64,000 nucleotides of DNA, taken from the NCBI GenBank assembly GCA_021413975.1, contig JAIOPJ010000054.1:124001-188000 (forward strand), read 5' to 3'. Origin of the DNA: Gemmatimonadota bacterium (GTDB lineage Bacteria; Gemmatimonadota; Gemmatimonadetes; Gemmatimonadales; Gemmatimonadaceae). Below are positions 49,195 to 57,312 of this stretch, piece after piece. Both the position numbers and the translations under genes were made by a program. Positions within the stretch are counted from its first letter, which is position 1, and the number at the start of each line of letters is the position of its first letter. Under the pieces are notes generated by a model. It was not told the origin of the DNA. It saw nothing but the letters and a program-made list of their open reading frames with translations, and did not search any database.

Positions 49195-50382
49195 TCACGT
49201 CGATGAGGGAGCCGCGCTCCTCGCGGCCTTGAGCACTTCACGCCCGACCAGCAGCCGCTGCACCTCGGTGGCGCCTTCGTAGATCCTCAGTGCCCGGATG
49301 TCGCGGTAGAGCCGCTCCACGACTTCGCCCACCCGCACGCCGCGTCCTCCGTGCAACTGCACCGCGCGGTCGATCACCTGCTGCGCGAGCTCGGTCGCGC
49401 CGAGCTTCGCCATGGCGGCGACGGCGGTCGTGCGCCCCTCCTGCGTGTCGCGCTGCCAGGCCGCGCGGTACGTGAGGAGCGCCGCCGCATCGAGGTCGGT
49501 CGCCATGTCGCCGATGATCGCCTGCGCCAGCGGCTGGCTCCCGAGCGTCGCGCCGAACATCGCGCGGCCATGCGCCTGCGCGAGCGTCTCGGCGAGTGCG
49601 CGCCGCGCGAAGCCGACGGCGGCGGCCGCGACCGAGGTGCGGAAGATGTCGAGCGTGCGCATCGCGAGCGCGAAGCCCGCGCCGGCCTCACCGAGCAGAT
49701 GGTCCTCGGGGACGACGCAGCCGTACAACTGCACGGTCGCGAGCGGATGCGGCGACATCACCGCGATCCGGGCGCTCGCGTCGAGGCCCGGCGTGCCCGC
49801 GGGAACGAGGAAGGCGCTGATGCCCTTCGCGCCCGTCGAGGCCGCGTCGGTGCGCGCGAACACGCAATAGAAGTCGGCGATCCCCCCGTTGGAGATCCAG
49901 GTCTTCTCGCCGTCGATCCGCCAGCCGCCGGCGACGCGCTCCGCGCTCGTGGTCATCGCGCCGGCGTCGGAGCCGGCGTCGGGCTCGGAGAGCGCGAAGG
50001 CGGCGATCGCTTCACCGGCCGCGACACGCGGGAGCCAGGCCCGCCGCAATGCCTCGCTGCCCCCCAACGTGATCGCGCCCGAGCCGAGTCCTTGCATGGC
50101 GAACGCGAAGTCGGCGAGGCCGTCGTGCGCGGCCAGCGTCTCGCGCAGGATGCAGAGCGCCCGGGAATCGAGCCCCTCGAGCGCGCCGCCCCAGGCGCGA
50201 GGCACGGTGTAGCGCAGCAACCCCGAGGCGCCGAGCGCACGCACCCAGGCACGGCAGGCGGCGTCGGTGTCCGCAGGGTCGATCTCCTGGTTCGTGACCC
50301 ACGCGGCGGCCTCTGCCGCGAGCGCGCGGTGCGTGTCGGCGAAGAAGGGCCAGGCGAGGTGCGACGGCATGGCGGCGGTCAC
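49195..50382 (-). CDS. Acyl-CoA dehydrogenase
   Basis: [45 protein letters not shown]-terminal [35 protein letters not shown]. Confidence 0.93.
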   Translation of the reverse strand: MTAAMPSHLAWPFFADTHRALAAEAAAWVTNQEIDPADTDAACRAWVRALGASGLLRYTVPRAWGGALEGLDSRALCILRETLAAHDGLADFAFAMQGLGSGAITLGGSEALRRAWLPRVAAGEAIAAFALSEPDAGSDAGAMTTSAERVAGGWRIDGEKTWISNGGIADFYCVFARTDAASTGAKGISAFLVPAGTPGLDASARIAVMSPHPLATVQLYGCVVPEDHLLGEAGAGFALAMRTLDIFRTSVAAAAVGFARRALAETLAQAHGRAMFGATLGSQPLAQAIIGDMATDLDAAALLTYRAAWQRDTQEGRTTAVAAMAKLGATELAQQVIDRAVQLHGGRGVRVGEVVERLYRDIRALRIYEGATEVQRLLVGREVLKAARSAAPSST

Positions 50383-50383
50383 G

Positions 50384-51232
50384 TCAGTTCCCCTCGAACA
50401 GGGGCGACCGCTTGGCGGCGAAGGCCTCGAAGGCCCGGCGGAAATCCTTCGTCCCCATGCAGAGCGCCTGGGCCTGCGCTTCCATCTCGATCGCCTGGTC
50501 GACGGAGACGCTCCACTCCTGCTGCAGCATCGTCTTGGTCATCGCATGGGCGAACGCGGGACCGCTGGCGAGGTCGGCCGCGCGCCTGGTCGCCTCAGCG
50601 AGGAGCGCGTCGGGCTCGACGAGCTGCGTGTAGAAGCCCCAGCGCTCCGCCTCGGTCGCATCCATCGGCCGGCCGGTGAAGAGCAACTCGGCGGCGCGCC
50701 CCTGGCCGATGATGCGTGGCAGCAGCGCGCAGGCCCCCATGTCGCAGCCCGCGAGCCCCACGCGCGTGAAGAGGAAGGCGGTGCGCGTCCGCGGCGTCGC
50801 CAGCCGGATGTCCGACGCCATCGCGAGGATCGCCCCCGCGCCGGCCGCCACGCCGTCGACCGCCGCGATGATCGGCTGCGGACAGGCGCGCATCGCCTTC
50901 ACGAGGTCGCCGGTCATGCGGGTGAAGGCGAGCAGCTCGGGCACCGCCATGCGCGTGAGCGGCTCGATGATCTCGAAGACGTCGCCCCCGGAGCAGAAGT
51001 TGCCGCCGGCGCCGGTGAGGACGATCGCGCGCACGTCGGAGGCGTACGCGAGGTCGCGGAAGAGGTCGCGCAGCTCGGCGTACGAGTCGAACGTGAGCGG
51101 ATTCTTCCGCTCGGGCCGGTCGAGCGTGATGATGCCCACGCGTCCGTCATGCGCGGTCGACCAGCCGAAGTGCGTGAACGAGCGCGAGGCCAGGGGGCGG
51201 CGCATCGCGAGCATCGGATCGGGTGCTGACAT
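50384..51232 (-). CDS. Enoyl-CoA hydratase/isomerase
   Basis: [68 protein letters not shown]. Confidence 0.92.
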   Translation of the reverse strand: MSAPDPMLAMRRPLASRSFTHFGWSTAHDGRVGIITLDRPERKNPLTFDSYAELRDLFRDLAYASDVRAIVLTGAGGNFCSGGDVFEIIEPLTRMAVPELLAFTRMTGDLVKAMRACPQPIIAAVDGVAAGAGAILAMASDIRLATPRTRTAFLFTRVGLAGCDMGACALLPRIIGQGRAAELLFTGRPMDATEAERWGFYTQLVEPDALLAEATRRAADLASGPAFAHAMTKTMLQQEWSVSVDQAIEMEAQAQALCMGTKDFRRAFEAFAAKRSPLFEGN

Positions 51233-51717
51233 CAGGCGGTCCTCTCGAGTCGGAGGTGCTGCTTCACGGTGCCGAGCAGGGAGTGCATGGTGCGGCGTTC
51301 GGTCGCGCTGAGTCCGTCGAGGAGCTCGATGATCAGCGCCTCGTGCTGGCGCGCCATGGTGGCGAAGTGACGTCGTCCGGCGGCGGTGAGCCGCACGATC
51401 GTCGCGCGACGGTCGTCGGGGGCGGTGCGCCGCCTCACATGGCCTTCGGCCTCGAGCGCGGCCACGAGCCAGGTGACGTTCCCGTTGGTGGTGAGCGTGC
51501 CGGCGGAGAGCTCGCCCATGCGCAGGCCGTCGGGGGCGCGGTCGAGCTGGGCCAGGACGTCGAAGCGCGCGAGCGACGAGCCGAAGTCGCGCTTGAGCAC
51601 CTGGTCGATCGTGCGTTCGACCATGGTCGTGCAGGTGAAGAGCCGGAGCCAGAGGCGCAACGCCTCGTGGTCGTCGCCCTGCAGGCGCGTCTCGGGATCG
51701 AGCAGGGGCAGCGTCAC
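51232..51717 (-). CDS. MarR-family transcriptional regulator
   Basis: [65 protein letters not shown]. Confidence 0.92.
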   Translation of the reverse strand: MTLPLLDPETRLQGDDHEALRLWLRLFTCTTMVERTIDQVLKRDFGSSLARFDVLAQLDRAPDGLRMGELSAGTLTTNGNVTWLVAALEAEGHVRRRTAPDDRRATIVRLTAAGRRHFATMARQHEALIIELLDGLSATERRTMHSLLGTVKQHLRLERTA

Positions 51718-52484
51718 ACGACCTCGCCCATCACCGTCGTGTGTTCGCCGCTGACCGTGCAGGCCGGGACCGCGTACGCGAGCACCGCCGCCGCGACCTC
51801 GTCGACCGTCGCGAGACGCTTCTGTCCCGCGTCGCGGATGATCATCGCGAGCGCCTGCTCGGCGGTGATGCCCGAGCGCTTCACGATGCGCTCGAGCGCC
51901 GTCGCCACCATGTCGGTGTCGACGTAACCGGGGCAGACGGCATTCACCAGGACCCCCGCCTCGCGGAACTCGGCGCCGATCGAGCGCGTCATCCCCATCT
52001 CGGCGTGCTTGGCTGCGGCGTAGGCGGTGATGTACGGGGCGCCACCGAGGCCGGCGACGCTCGCGACGTTCACGATCCGTCCCGCGCCGCGTGCGACCAT
52101 GCCCGGGAGCACGCAGCGGATGGCATGCAGCGGCGCGAAGAGATGCACGTCGAGCATCCGATGGAAGGCGGCGTCGTCGAGCTTCAGGAACGGCGCCGAC
52201 TCCGCGGTGCCCGCGTTGTTGACGAGAGCGAACACCGGTCCGAGCACCCCCTCGGCCTCGGCAATCGCCGTGCGCAGGGCCGTCGCATCGGTGACATCCG
52301 CGCCGACCACGGCGGTGCGCACGCCCGACCCCTGCAGCTCGGTCGCGAGCGCCGCCGCGCTCGCGGGCGTGCGCACGAGGAGCGAGACGTCCGCCCCGGC
52401 CTGCGCGAGGTGCCGCGCGATCGCCGCGCCGATGCCGCGATTGGCGCCCGTCACCAGCGCGTGATGTCCCTTCAACGGCTTCAC
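51714..52484 (-). CDS. SDR-family dehydrogenase
   Basis: [51 protein letters not shown] start in GTGA overlap. Confidence 0.9.
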   Translation of the reverse strand: MKPLKGHHALVTGANRGIGAAIARHLAQAGADVSLLVRTPASAAALATELQGSGVRTAVVGADVTDATALRTAIAEAEGVLGPVFALVNNAGTAESAPFLKLDDAAFHRMLDVHLFAPLHAIRCVLPGMVARGAGRIVNVASVAGLGGAPYITAYAAAKHAEMGMTRSIGAEFREAGVLVNAVCPGYVDTDMVATALERIVKRSGITAEQALAMIIRDAGQKRLATVDEVAAAVLAYAVPACTVSGEHTTVMGEVV

Positions 52485-54883
52485 GTGAGTTCTCCCTTTG
52501 GCGGCGCGGGCGCGGCCGCGGCGATCGCCGCGCGCTCCCGTTCCATGAGACGTTCGAGCTGCACCTTCGCGGCCCGGTACTGCGGTGGCCAGAGCGCGCC
52601 GGTGCCGTTGAAGCCGAGTCGCGCGGACTCCGCGAGGAGCCAGGCGGGATTCGCGAGATGCGGTCGTCCGATCGCGACGAGGTCGGCCCGCCCCGAGGCG
52701 ATGATCCCGTTCGCCTGGTCGGCGTCGCTGATGGCGCCCACGGCGATCACCGGCACGGGGGCCTCCTGCCGCACGCGGTCGGCGAGCGGGGTCTGCCACA
52801 TCCGACCGTAGACGGGCTTCTCCTCCTTCACCACCTGGCCCGCCGAGACGTCGATCAGGTCGGCCCCCGCTTGGTGGAAGAGGCGCGCGATCGTGACCGC
52901 GTCGTCGCCGGTGTTGCCGCCCGGCATCCAGTCGTGCGCCGAGATGCGCACCGACATCGGACGCTCGGCGGGGAAGGCCGCCCGCATCGCGCGGAAGACC
53001 TCGAGCGGGAATCGGGCCCGGCCCTCGGGGCTGCCGCCGTACTCGTCACTGCGCCGGTTGGTGAGCGGCGAGAGGAAGGCGGAGAGCAGATAACCGTGCG
53101 CGCAATGGAGTTCGAGCCAGTCGAATCCCGCCGCGGCGCCGAGGCGCGCGGCGTGCACGAACTCGTCGCGCACGCGATCCATGTCGGCGCGGGTCATGGC
53201 GCGGGCGCGTTGCGAGATGCCCTTGAGGTATTCCGTCTCGGAGGGCGCGATCAGCGGCCAGTTGCCGTCGGGGAGCGGCTGGTCGATGCCGTCCCACATC
53301 CTCCTCGTGGAGCCCTTGGCGCCGGCGTGTCCGAGCTGGAGTCCGATGCGCGCCGGCGAGTACTCGTGCACGAAGCGCACGATCCGCGCCCACGCCTCGC
53401 GGTGCGCCTCGGTCCAGAGACCCGGGCACCAGGGGGTGATGCGCGCATCGGCGGCGGGGCAGGTCATCTCCGTCATCACGAGACCGGCGCCGCCGGTCGC
53501 GCGTGCGCCCAGGTGCACGAGGTGCCAGTCGCTCGGCGTGCCGTCGGTGTGGGCGCTGTACTGCGCCATCGGCGAGACCACCACCCGATTGGGCAAGGTG
53601 CAGCCGCGGACCGTGTACGGCGTGAGCAGGGGCGGGACCGACGCCGGGGAGTCGCCGGTCCCGCTCGCCGCGTTAACCGCCGCACCATCGTCGGCGGCCC
53701 GCTGCGCGAACCAGCGCTCGAACGCCGCCACGTACGCGGGGTCGCGCTGCCGCAGGTTCTCGTGCGAGATCCGCTGCGACCGCGTGAGCAGCGAATAGGC
53801 GAACTGCTCGGGTGCCAGCGTCGCGTAGCGGTCGACATGCTCGAACCACTCGGTCGAGTTGCGCGCGGCGTTCTGGAGCTTGAGCACCTCCACCGCACGC
53901 TCGGCCTGGTACCGCTCGAGAGCCCCGCGGCGGTCCTGCGGCGTGGCGGCGATGCAGGCGTCGAGCGCGATCGCATCCTCTAGGGCTAGCTTGCTGCCGG
54001 AGCCGATCGAGAAGTGCGCGGTGTGTGCCGCATCGCCGAGCAGCACGAGCGGCACGGTCCCCCGCGCCGTGACGAGGTAGTGCACCCACTGCGCACAGGT
54101 GATGCGGGGGAAGCGGATCCACTGCGCCGAGCCGCGCAGGTGCGCCGCGTTGCTCATCAGCGGTGCCCCCGCGAGACGTGCCGCGAAGAGCCGCTCGCAG
54201 TACGCGATCGACTCGGCCGCATCCATCCGGTCGATCCCGGCGCGCTCCCAGACCTCCTGCGGCGCCTCGACGATGAAGGTGCTCATCCCCTCGTCGAACT
54301 GGTACGCATGCGCCTGGAACCAGCCGTGCTCGGTCTCGACGACGTCGAAGGTGAAGGCGTCGAAGGTGCGCGGCGTGCCGAGCCAGGTGTAGCGACAGCG
54401 CCGGAGGTCGGTGTCGGGCTTGAAGGTGCTCGCGTACCGCTCGCGGATGCGGCTGTTGATGCCGTCGGAGGCGATCACGAGGTCCCAGTGCTCGGTCGCG
54501 ACGAGCGCTTCGAGGTCCACCGGGGTCTCGTGCTCGAACCGGAGCACCACGCCGAGCGCCTCGCACCGCTGTTGGAGGATGCGCAGCATGGCCTTGCGGC
54601 CGATGCCGCTGAAGCCGTGCCCACCGGAGCGGACGGTGCGGCCGCGGAAGTGCACCGCGATGTCATCCCAATGGTGCAGGGCGCGGGCGATCTCGTCGGC
54701 ACTCGCCGGATCGGCGGCCCGGAGGTTCGCTACCGTCTGGTCGGAGAGGACGACCCCCCAGCCGAAGGTGTCGTCGGGGCGGTTGCGCTCCTGCACCTCG
54801 ACGTGCGCCCGCGGGTGACGCCGCTTGAGCAGCAGCGCCGCATAGAGTCCGCCCGGACCGCCTCCGACCACCAGCACGCGCAC
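52481..54883 (-). CDS. Fused FAD monooxygenase / old-yellow-enzyme: 2-aminobenzoyl-CoA monooxygenase/reductase or salicylyl-CoA 5-hydroxylase family
   Basis: N-terminal VLVVGGGPGGLYAALLLKRR + VLLGDAAHTAHFSIGSGSKLALEDAIAL; C-terminal OYE RVVVSPMAQYSAHTDGTPSDWHLVHLGARATGGAGLVMTE ... GFDWLELHCAHGYLLSAFLSPLTNRRSDEYGG. Confidence 0.9.
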   Translation of the reverse strand: MRVLVVGGGPGGLYAALLLKRRHPRAHVEVQERNRPDDTFGWGVVLSDQTVANLRAADPASADEIARALHHWDDIAVHFRGRTVRSGGHGFSGIGRKAMLRILQQRCEALGVVLRFEHETPVDLEALVATEHWDLVIASDGINSRIRERYASTFKPDTDLRRCRYTWLGTPRTFDAFTFDVVETEHGWFQAHAYQFDEGMSTFIVEAPQEVWERAGIDRMDAAESIAYCERLFAARLAGAPLMSNAAHLRGSAQWIRFPRITCAQWVHYLVTARGTVPLVLLGDAAHTAHFSIGSGSKLALEDAIALDACIAATPQDRRGALERYQAERAVEVLKLQNAARNSTEWFEHVDRYATLAPEQFAYSLLTRSQRISHENLRQRDPAYVAAFERWFAQRAADDGAAVNAASGTGDSPASVPPLLTPYTVRGCTLPNRVVVSPMAQYSAHTDGTPSDWHLVHLGARATGGAGLVMTEMTCPAADARITPWCPGLWTEAHREAWARIVRFVHEYSPARIGLQLGHAGAKGSTRRMWDGIDQPLPDGNWPLIAPSETEYLKGISQRARAMTRADMDRVRDEFVHAARLGAAAGFDWLELHCAHGYLLSAFLSPLTNRRSDEYGGSPEGRARFPLEVFRAMRAAFPAERPMSVRISAHDWMPGGNTGDDAVTIARLFHQAGADLIDVSAGQVVKEEKPVYGRMWQTPLADRVRQEAPVPVIAVGAISDADQANGIIASGRADLVAIGRPHLANPAWLLAESARLGFNGTGALWPPQYRAAKVQLERLMERERAAIAAAAPAPPKGELT

Positions 54884-54925
54884 GTCATGGCTCCTGTGGG
54901 ATCGCGGCTATGGTACGGCAGAATG

Positions 54926-54939
54926 CTTGAAGTTTCAAG
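54926..54939. promoter_or_regulatory. Palindrome CTTGAA-GT-TTCAAG, candidate MarR operator
   Basis: Perfect 6-bp arms, 2-nt spacer, 42 bp upstream of the first ATG of the CoA-dependent aromatic operon. Confidence 0.6.
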
Positions 54940-55084
54940 TAACGAGCGATCATGCCCGGCGGCGGGATCCGGTGCAGGGCCTCCCGGGCCGTTCGATCGG
55001 GTCAAGGGAGGGTGCTGTGCGGGGCGGCTCGGAGGTACCTTTCGACCCGATGACAACCAATCCACCCTCGGACCGCGTTCGCTG

Positions 55085-55693
55085 ATGGCGACCTCACGTG
55101 GAGGACGCGGACGGCGGCGCGGTGGTGCCGCGTCGGCCGCGGCCACGCCCGCGGCAGCGTCGGCGAGTCCCAAGAAGAAGCGGCGGCGCGGCGGCGGAGG
55201 CGGCGGAGGCGGCGGAGGCGGCGGAGGCGGTGCCGCCCGCCAGCCGCAGCTGACCTCGGTGCCCACGGGCCGTGCGGCGTACGTCGAGACCCGCCGTTGG
55301 CTGCTCGAGCGATTCGGACCCACCTGCGCCTACTGCGAGCGCATCGTGCCCGAGCGCACCATCACGCTCGATCATGTGACGCCGCGCCGCGGCCAGACCG
55401 CCTACGACCGGCGCGACAACCTCGTCCTCTGTTGCAAGGTGTGCAACGCGGCGAAGGCCGACAAACCGATCCTCGTCTTCCTCCTCGGGAATCGGGCTCG
55501 CGTGGTCGCCCTCTTCAAGTACGGCCAGCATCTGAGCCATCAGCTCGTGGAGATGGTGAAGGACCTCATCCCGCCCGACGAGTGGCCGGCGATCCCGCCG
55601 CCGCACAGCGCCGGCCGGCCCAAGGGACGGAAGTCCTCGCGCGAACTCTTCGGCCCCGACGATCGCGGGCCGTCGCCCTACCTCGACGTCTGA
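55085..55693 (+). CDS. HNH endonuclease with basic N-terminus and 14-Gly linker
   Basis: CAYCERIVPERTITLDHVTPRRGQTAYDRRDNLVLCCKVCNAAKADK; KKKRRRGGGGGGGGGGGGGGAA. Confidence 0.88.
   Translation: MATSRGGRGRRRGGAASAAATPAAASASPKKKRRRGGGGGGGGGGGGGGAARQPQLTSVPTGRAAYVETRRWLLERFGPTCAYCERIVPERTITLDHVTPRRGQTAYDRRDNLVLCCKVCNAAKADKPILVFLLGNRARVVALFKYGQHLSHQLVEMVKDLIPPDEWPAIPPPHSAGRPKGRKSSRELFGPDDRGPSPYLDV
55190..55231 (+). repeat. In-frame GGC/GGA tandem repeat ((GGCGGCGGA)4 plus GGCGGT-like end)
   Basis: 42 nt = 14 consecutive Gly codons in 9-nt periodicity. Confidence 0.9.
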
Positions 55694-55736
55694 CCATCCT
55701 GCCGCGCCCCTCGGGCACGGCGCCGAGACCACGCCG

Positions 55737-56123
55737 ATGTCGATCCGCTACGTCCTGACCGCTGCCGCACCCTCTCCGGCCGGTCACTACTCGCAGGCCA
55801 CGGTGCACGGCGGTCTCGTCTACGTGGCCGGACAACTCCCGCTCGACCCCGTCACGCGTGAGCTCGTCCCCGGCGGGATCGAGGAGCAGACGACGCGCAC
55901 CCTCGCGAACGTGCGGGCGGTGCTCGAGATGTCCGGGAGCGACCTGGCCCACGTCCTCAAGATGAATGTCTACGTCAGCGACATCTCGCTCTGGGGCGCC
56001 GTCAACGCGACCTACGCGGGCATCATGGGTGAGAGCCGTCCGGCACGGGCGGTGATCCCCACGCGCGAGCTCAAGGCCGGCTGCCTGCTCGAGATCGACT
56101 GCATCGCCGCGCTCCGTGAGTGA
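55737..56123 (+). CDS. RidA/YjgF-family reactive-intermediate deaminase
   Basis: SQATVHGGLVYVAGQLPLDPVTRELVPGGIEEQTTRTLANVRAVLE; ESRPARAVIPTRELKAGCLLEIDCIA with Arg retained. Confidence 0.92.
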   Translation: MSIRYVLTAAAPSPAGHYSQATVHGGLVYVAGQLPLDPVTRELVPGGIEEQTTRTLANVRAVLEMSGSDLAHVLKMNVYVSDISLWGAVNATYAGIMGESRPARAVIPTRELKAGCLLEIDCIAALRE

Positions 56124-57240
56124 CCTGAGCGCGCTCCCCACGCCGAGCCTGCTCGTCGACCGGGCGCGGGTCGAGCGCAATGTCGCGCGGATGGGCGCTC
56201 GGATCGCCGGACTCGGCGCCGCCCTTCGTCCGCACGTCAAGACCCACAAGAGCATCGAGGTCGGGCGACTGCAGGCCGCGGCGGGGATGCGCGGCATCAC
56301 CGTCTCCACGCTCGCCGAGGCCCGCGCCTTCGCGGCGCACGGGTTCGACGACATCACGTACGCGGTGCCGATCGAGCGGGGGAAGTTCGACGCCGTGGCG
56401 GGGATGAACGCGGCCGGCACGCGACTCGGCGTGATCACCGACGACATCGCCGTCCCGGGTCCGCTCGGCGAGGCGGCACGCCAGGCCGGCGTGACGATCG
56501 ACACCTGGGTGAAGGTCGACTGCGGATACCACCGCTGCGGCGTGGATCCCGAGGGGCCGGCCCTGGCGGAACTCGCGGCGCGCATCGGCGAACGCACGCA
56601 CCTGCGCTTCGCCGGCATCCTCGCGCACGCGGGGCACTCGTACCAAGCGCGCGGCGCGGCCGCGATCCTCGCGGTCGCGCGCAGCGAGCGCGACGTGATG
56701 GTCGCAGCGGCGGGGCGGCTCGCGGCGGCCGGCGTGCCGGTGCCCTCGGTGAGCATCGGCTCGACGCCGACGGCCGCGCATGTCGACCATCTCGACGGCG
56801 TGACCGAGGTGCGCACCGGCAACTACGCCTTCTTCGACGTGACGCAGGTGGCGATCGGCAGCTGCGCGCAGGAGGACTGCGCGCTCTCTGTGCTCGCGGC
56901 GGTCGTGCATCGCGACACGTCGCGCGGGAAGGTGATCCTCGATGCCGGGGCGATCGCGCTCAGCAAGGACACCGGGATCACCGATCCCGACGGCGTGACG
57001 CACTTCGGCCGGGTGCTCGACCTCGAAGGGCGCGACCTCGGGCTGCGCGTGACCGGTCTCTCGCAGGAGCATGGCGTGGTCGGGGTCGGCGACGACGCCC
57101 TGCTGACGCGCCTCGGCGTGGGAACGCTCGTGCGCGTGCTCGTGAACCACTCCTGTCTCACCGCGGCGCAACACGCCGAGTACGTGGTGTGCGACGGGCT
57201 GCAGGTGGTCGACCGCTGGGTGAACCATCGCGGCTGGTGA
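56116..57240 (+). CDS. DSD1-type PLP enzyme (D-serine dehydratase / D-threonine aldolase family)
   Basis: LRPHVKTHKSIEVGRLQ PLP-Lys region; C-terminal VNHSCLTAAQHAEYVVCDG with HxC metal site; GTG start overlapping ridA. Confidence 0.88.
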   Translation: MSDLSALPTPSLLVDRARVERNVARMGARIAGLGAALRPHVKTHKSIEVGRLQAAAGMRGITVSTLAEARAFAAHGFDDITYAVPIERGKFDAVAGMNAAGTRLGVITDDIAVPGPLGEAARQAGVTIDTWVKVDCGYHRCGVDPEGPALAELAARIGERTHLRFAGILAHAGHSYQARGAAAILAVARSERDVMVAAAGRLAAAGVPVPSVSIGSTPTAAHVDHLDGVTEVRTGNYAFFDVTQVAIGSCAQEDCALSVLAAVVHRDTSRGKVILDAGAIALSKDTGITDPDGVTHFGRVLDLEGRDLGLRVTGLSQEHGVVGVGDDALLTRLGVGTLVRVLVNHSCLTAAQHAEYVVCDGLQVVDRWVNHRGW

Positions 57241-57265
57241 GGAGGCGCGGGCGGGGCGCGTCCGG

Positions 57266-57295
57266 CCGGCTCCCGTGCTGAACAGACGGAGCCGG
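57266..57295. terminator. Hairpin CCGGCTCC N14 GGAGCCGG
   Basis: Perfect 8-bp stem between two plus-strand genes; no clear U tract. Confidence 0.45.
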
Positions 57296-57312
57296 GTTCG
57301 CGTAGTGCACCC

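Noticed and set aside
47772-50679. Plus-strand ORFs of 442-486 aa opposite the ligase and acyl-CoA dehydrogenase
   Set aside because: No recognisable domain, overlapped by well-supported operon genes.
55085-55693. HNH gene as part of a defence island or homing element
   Set aside because: Neighbours are metabolic (ACMR operon, RidA); no methylase, ATPase, intron or intein signs.
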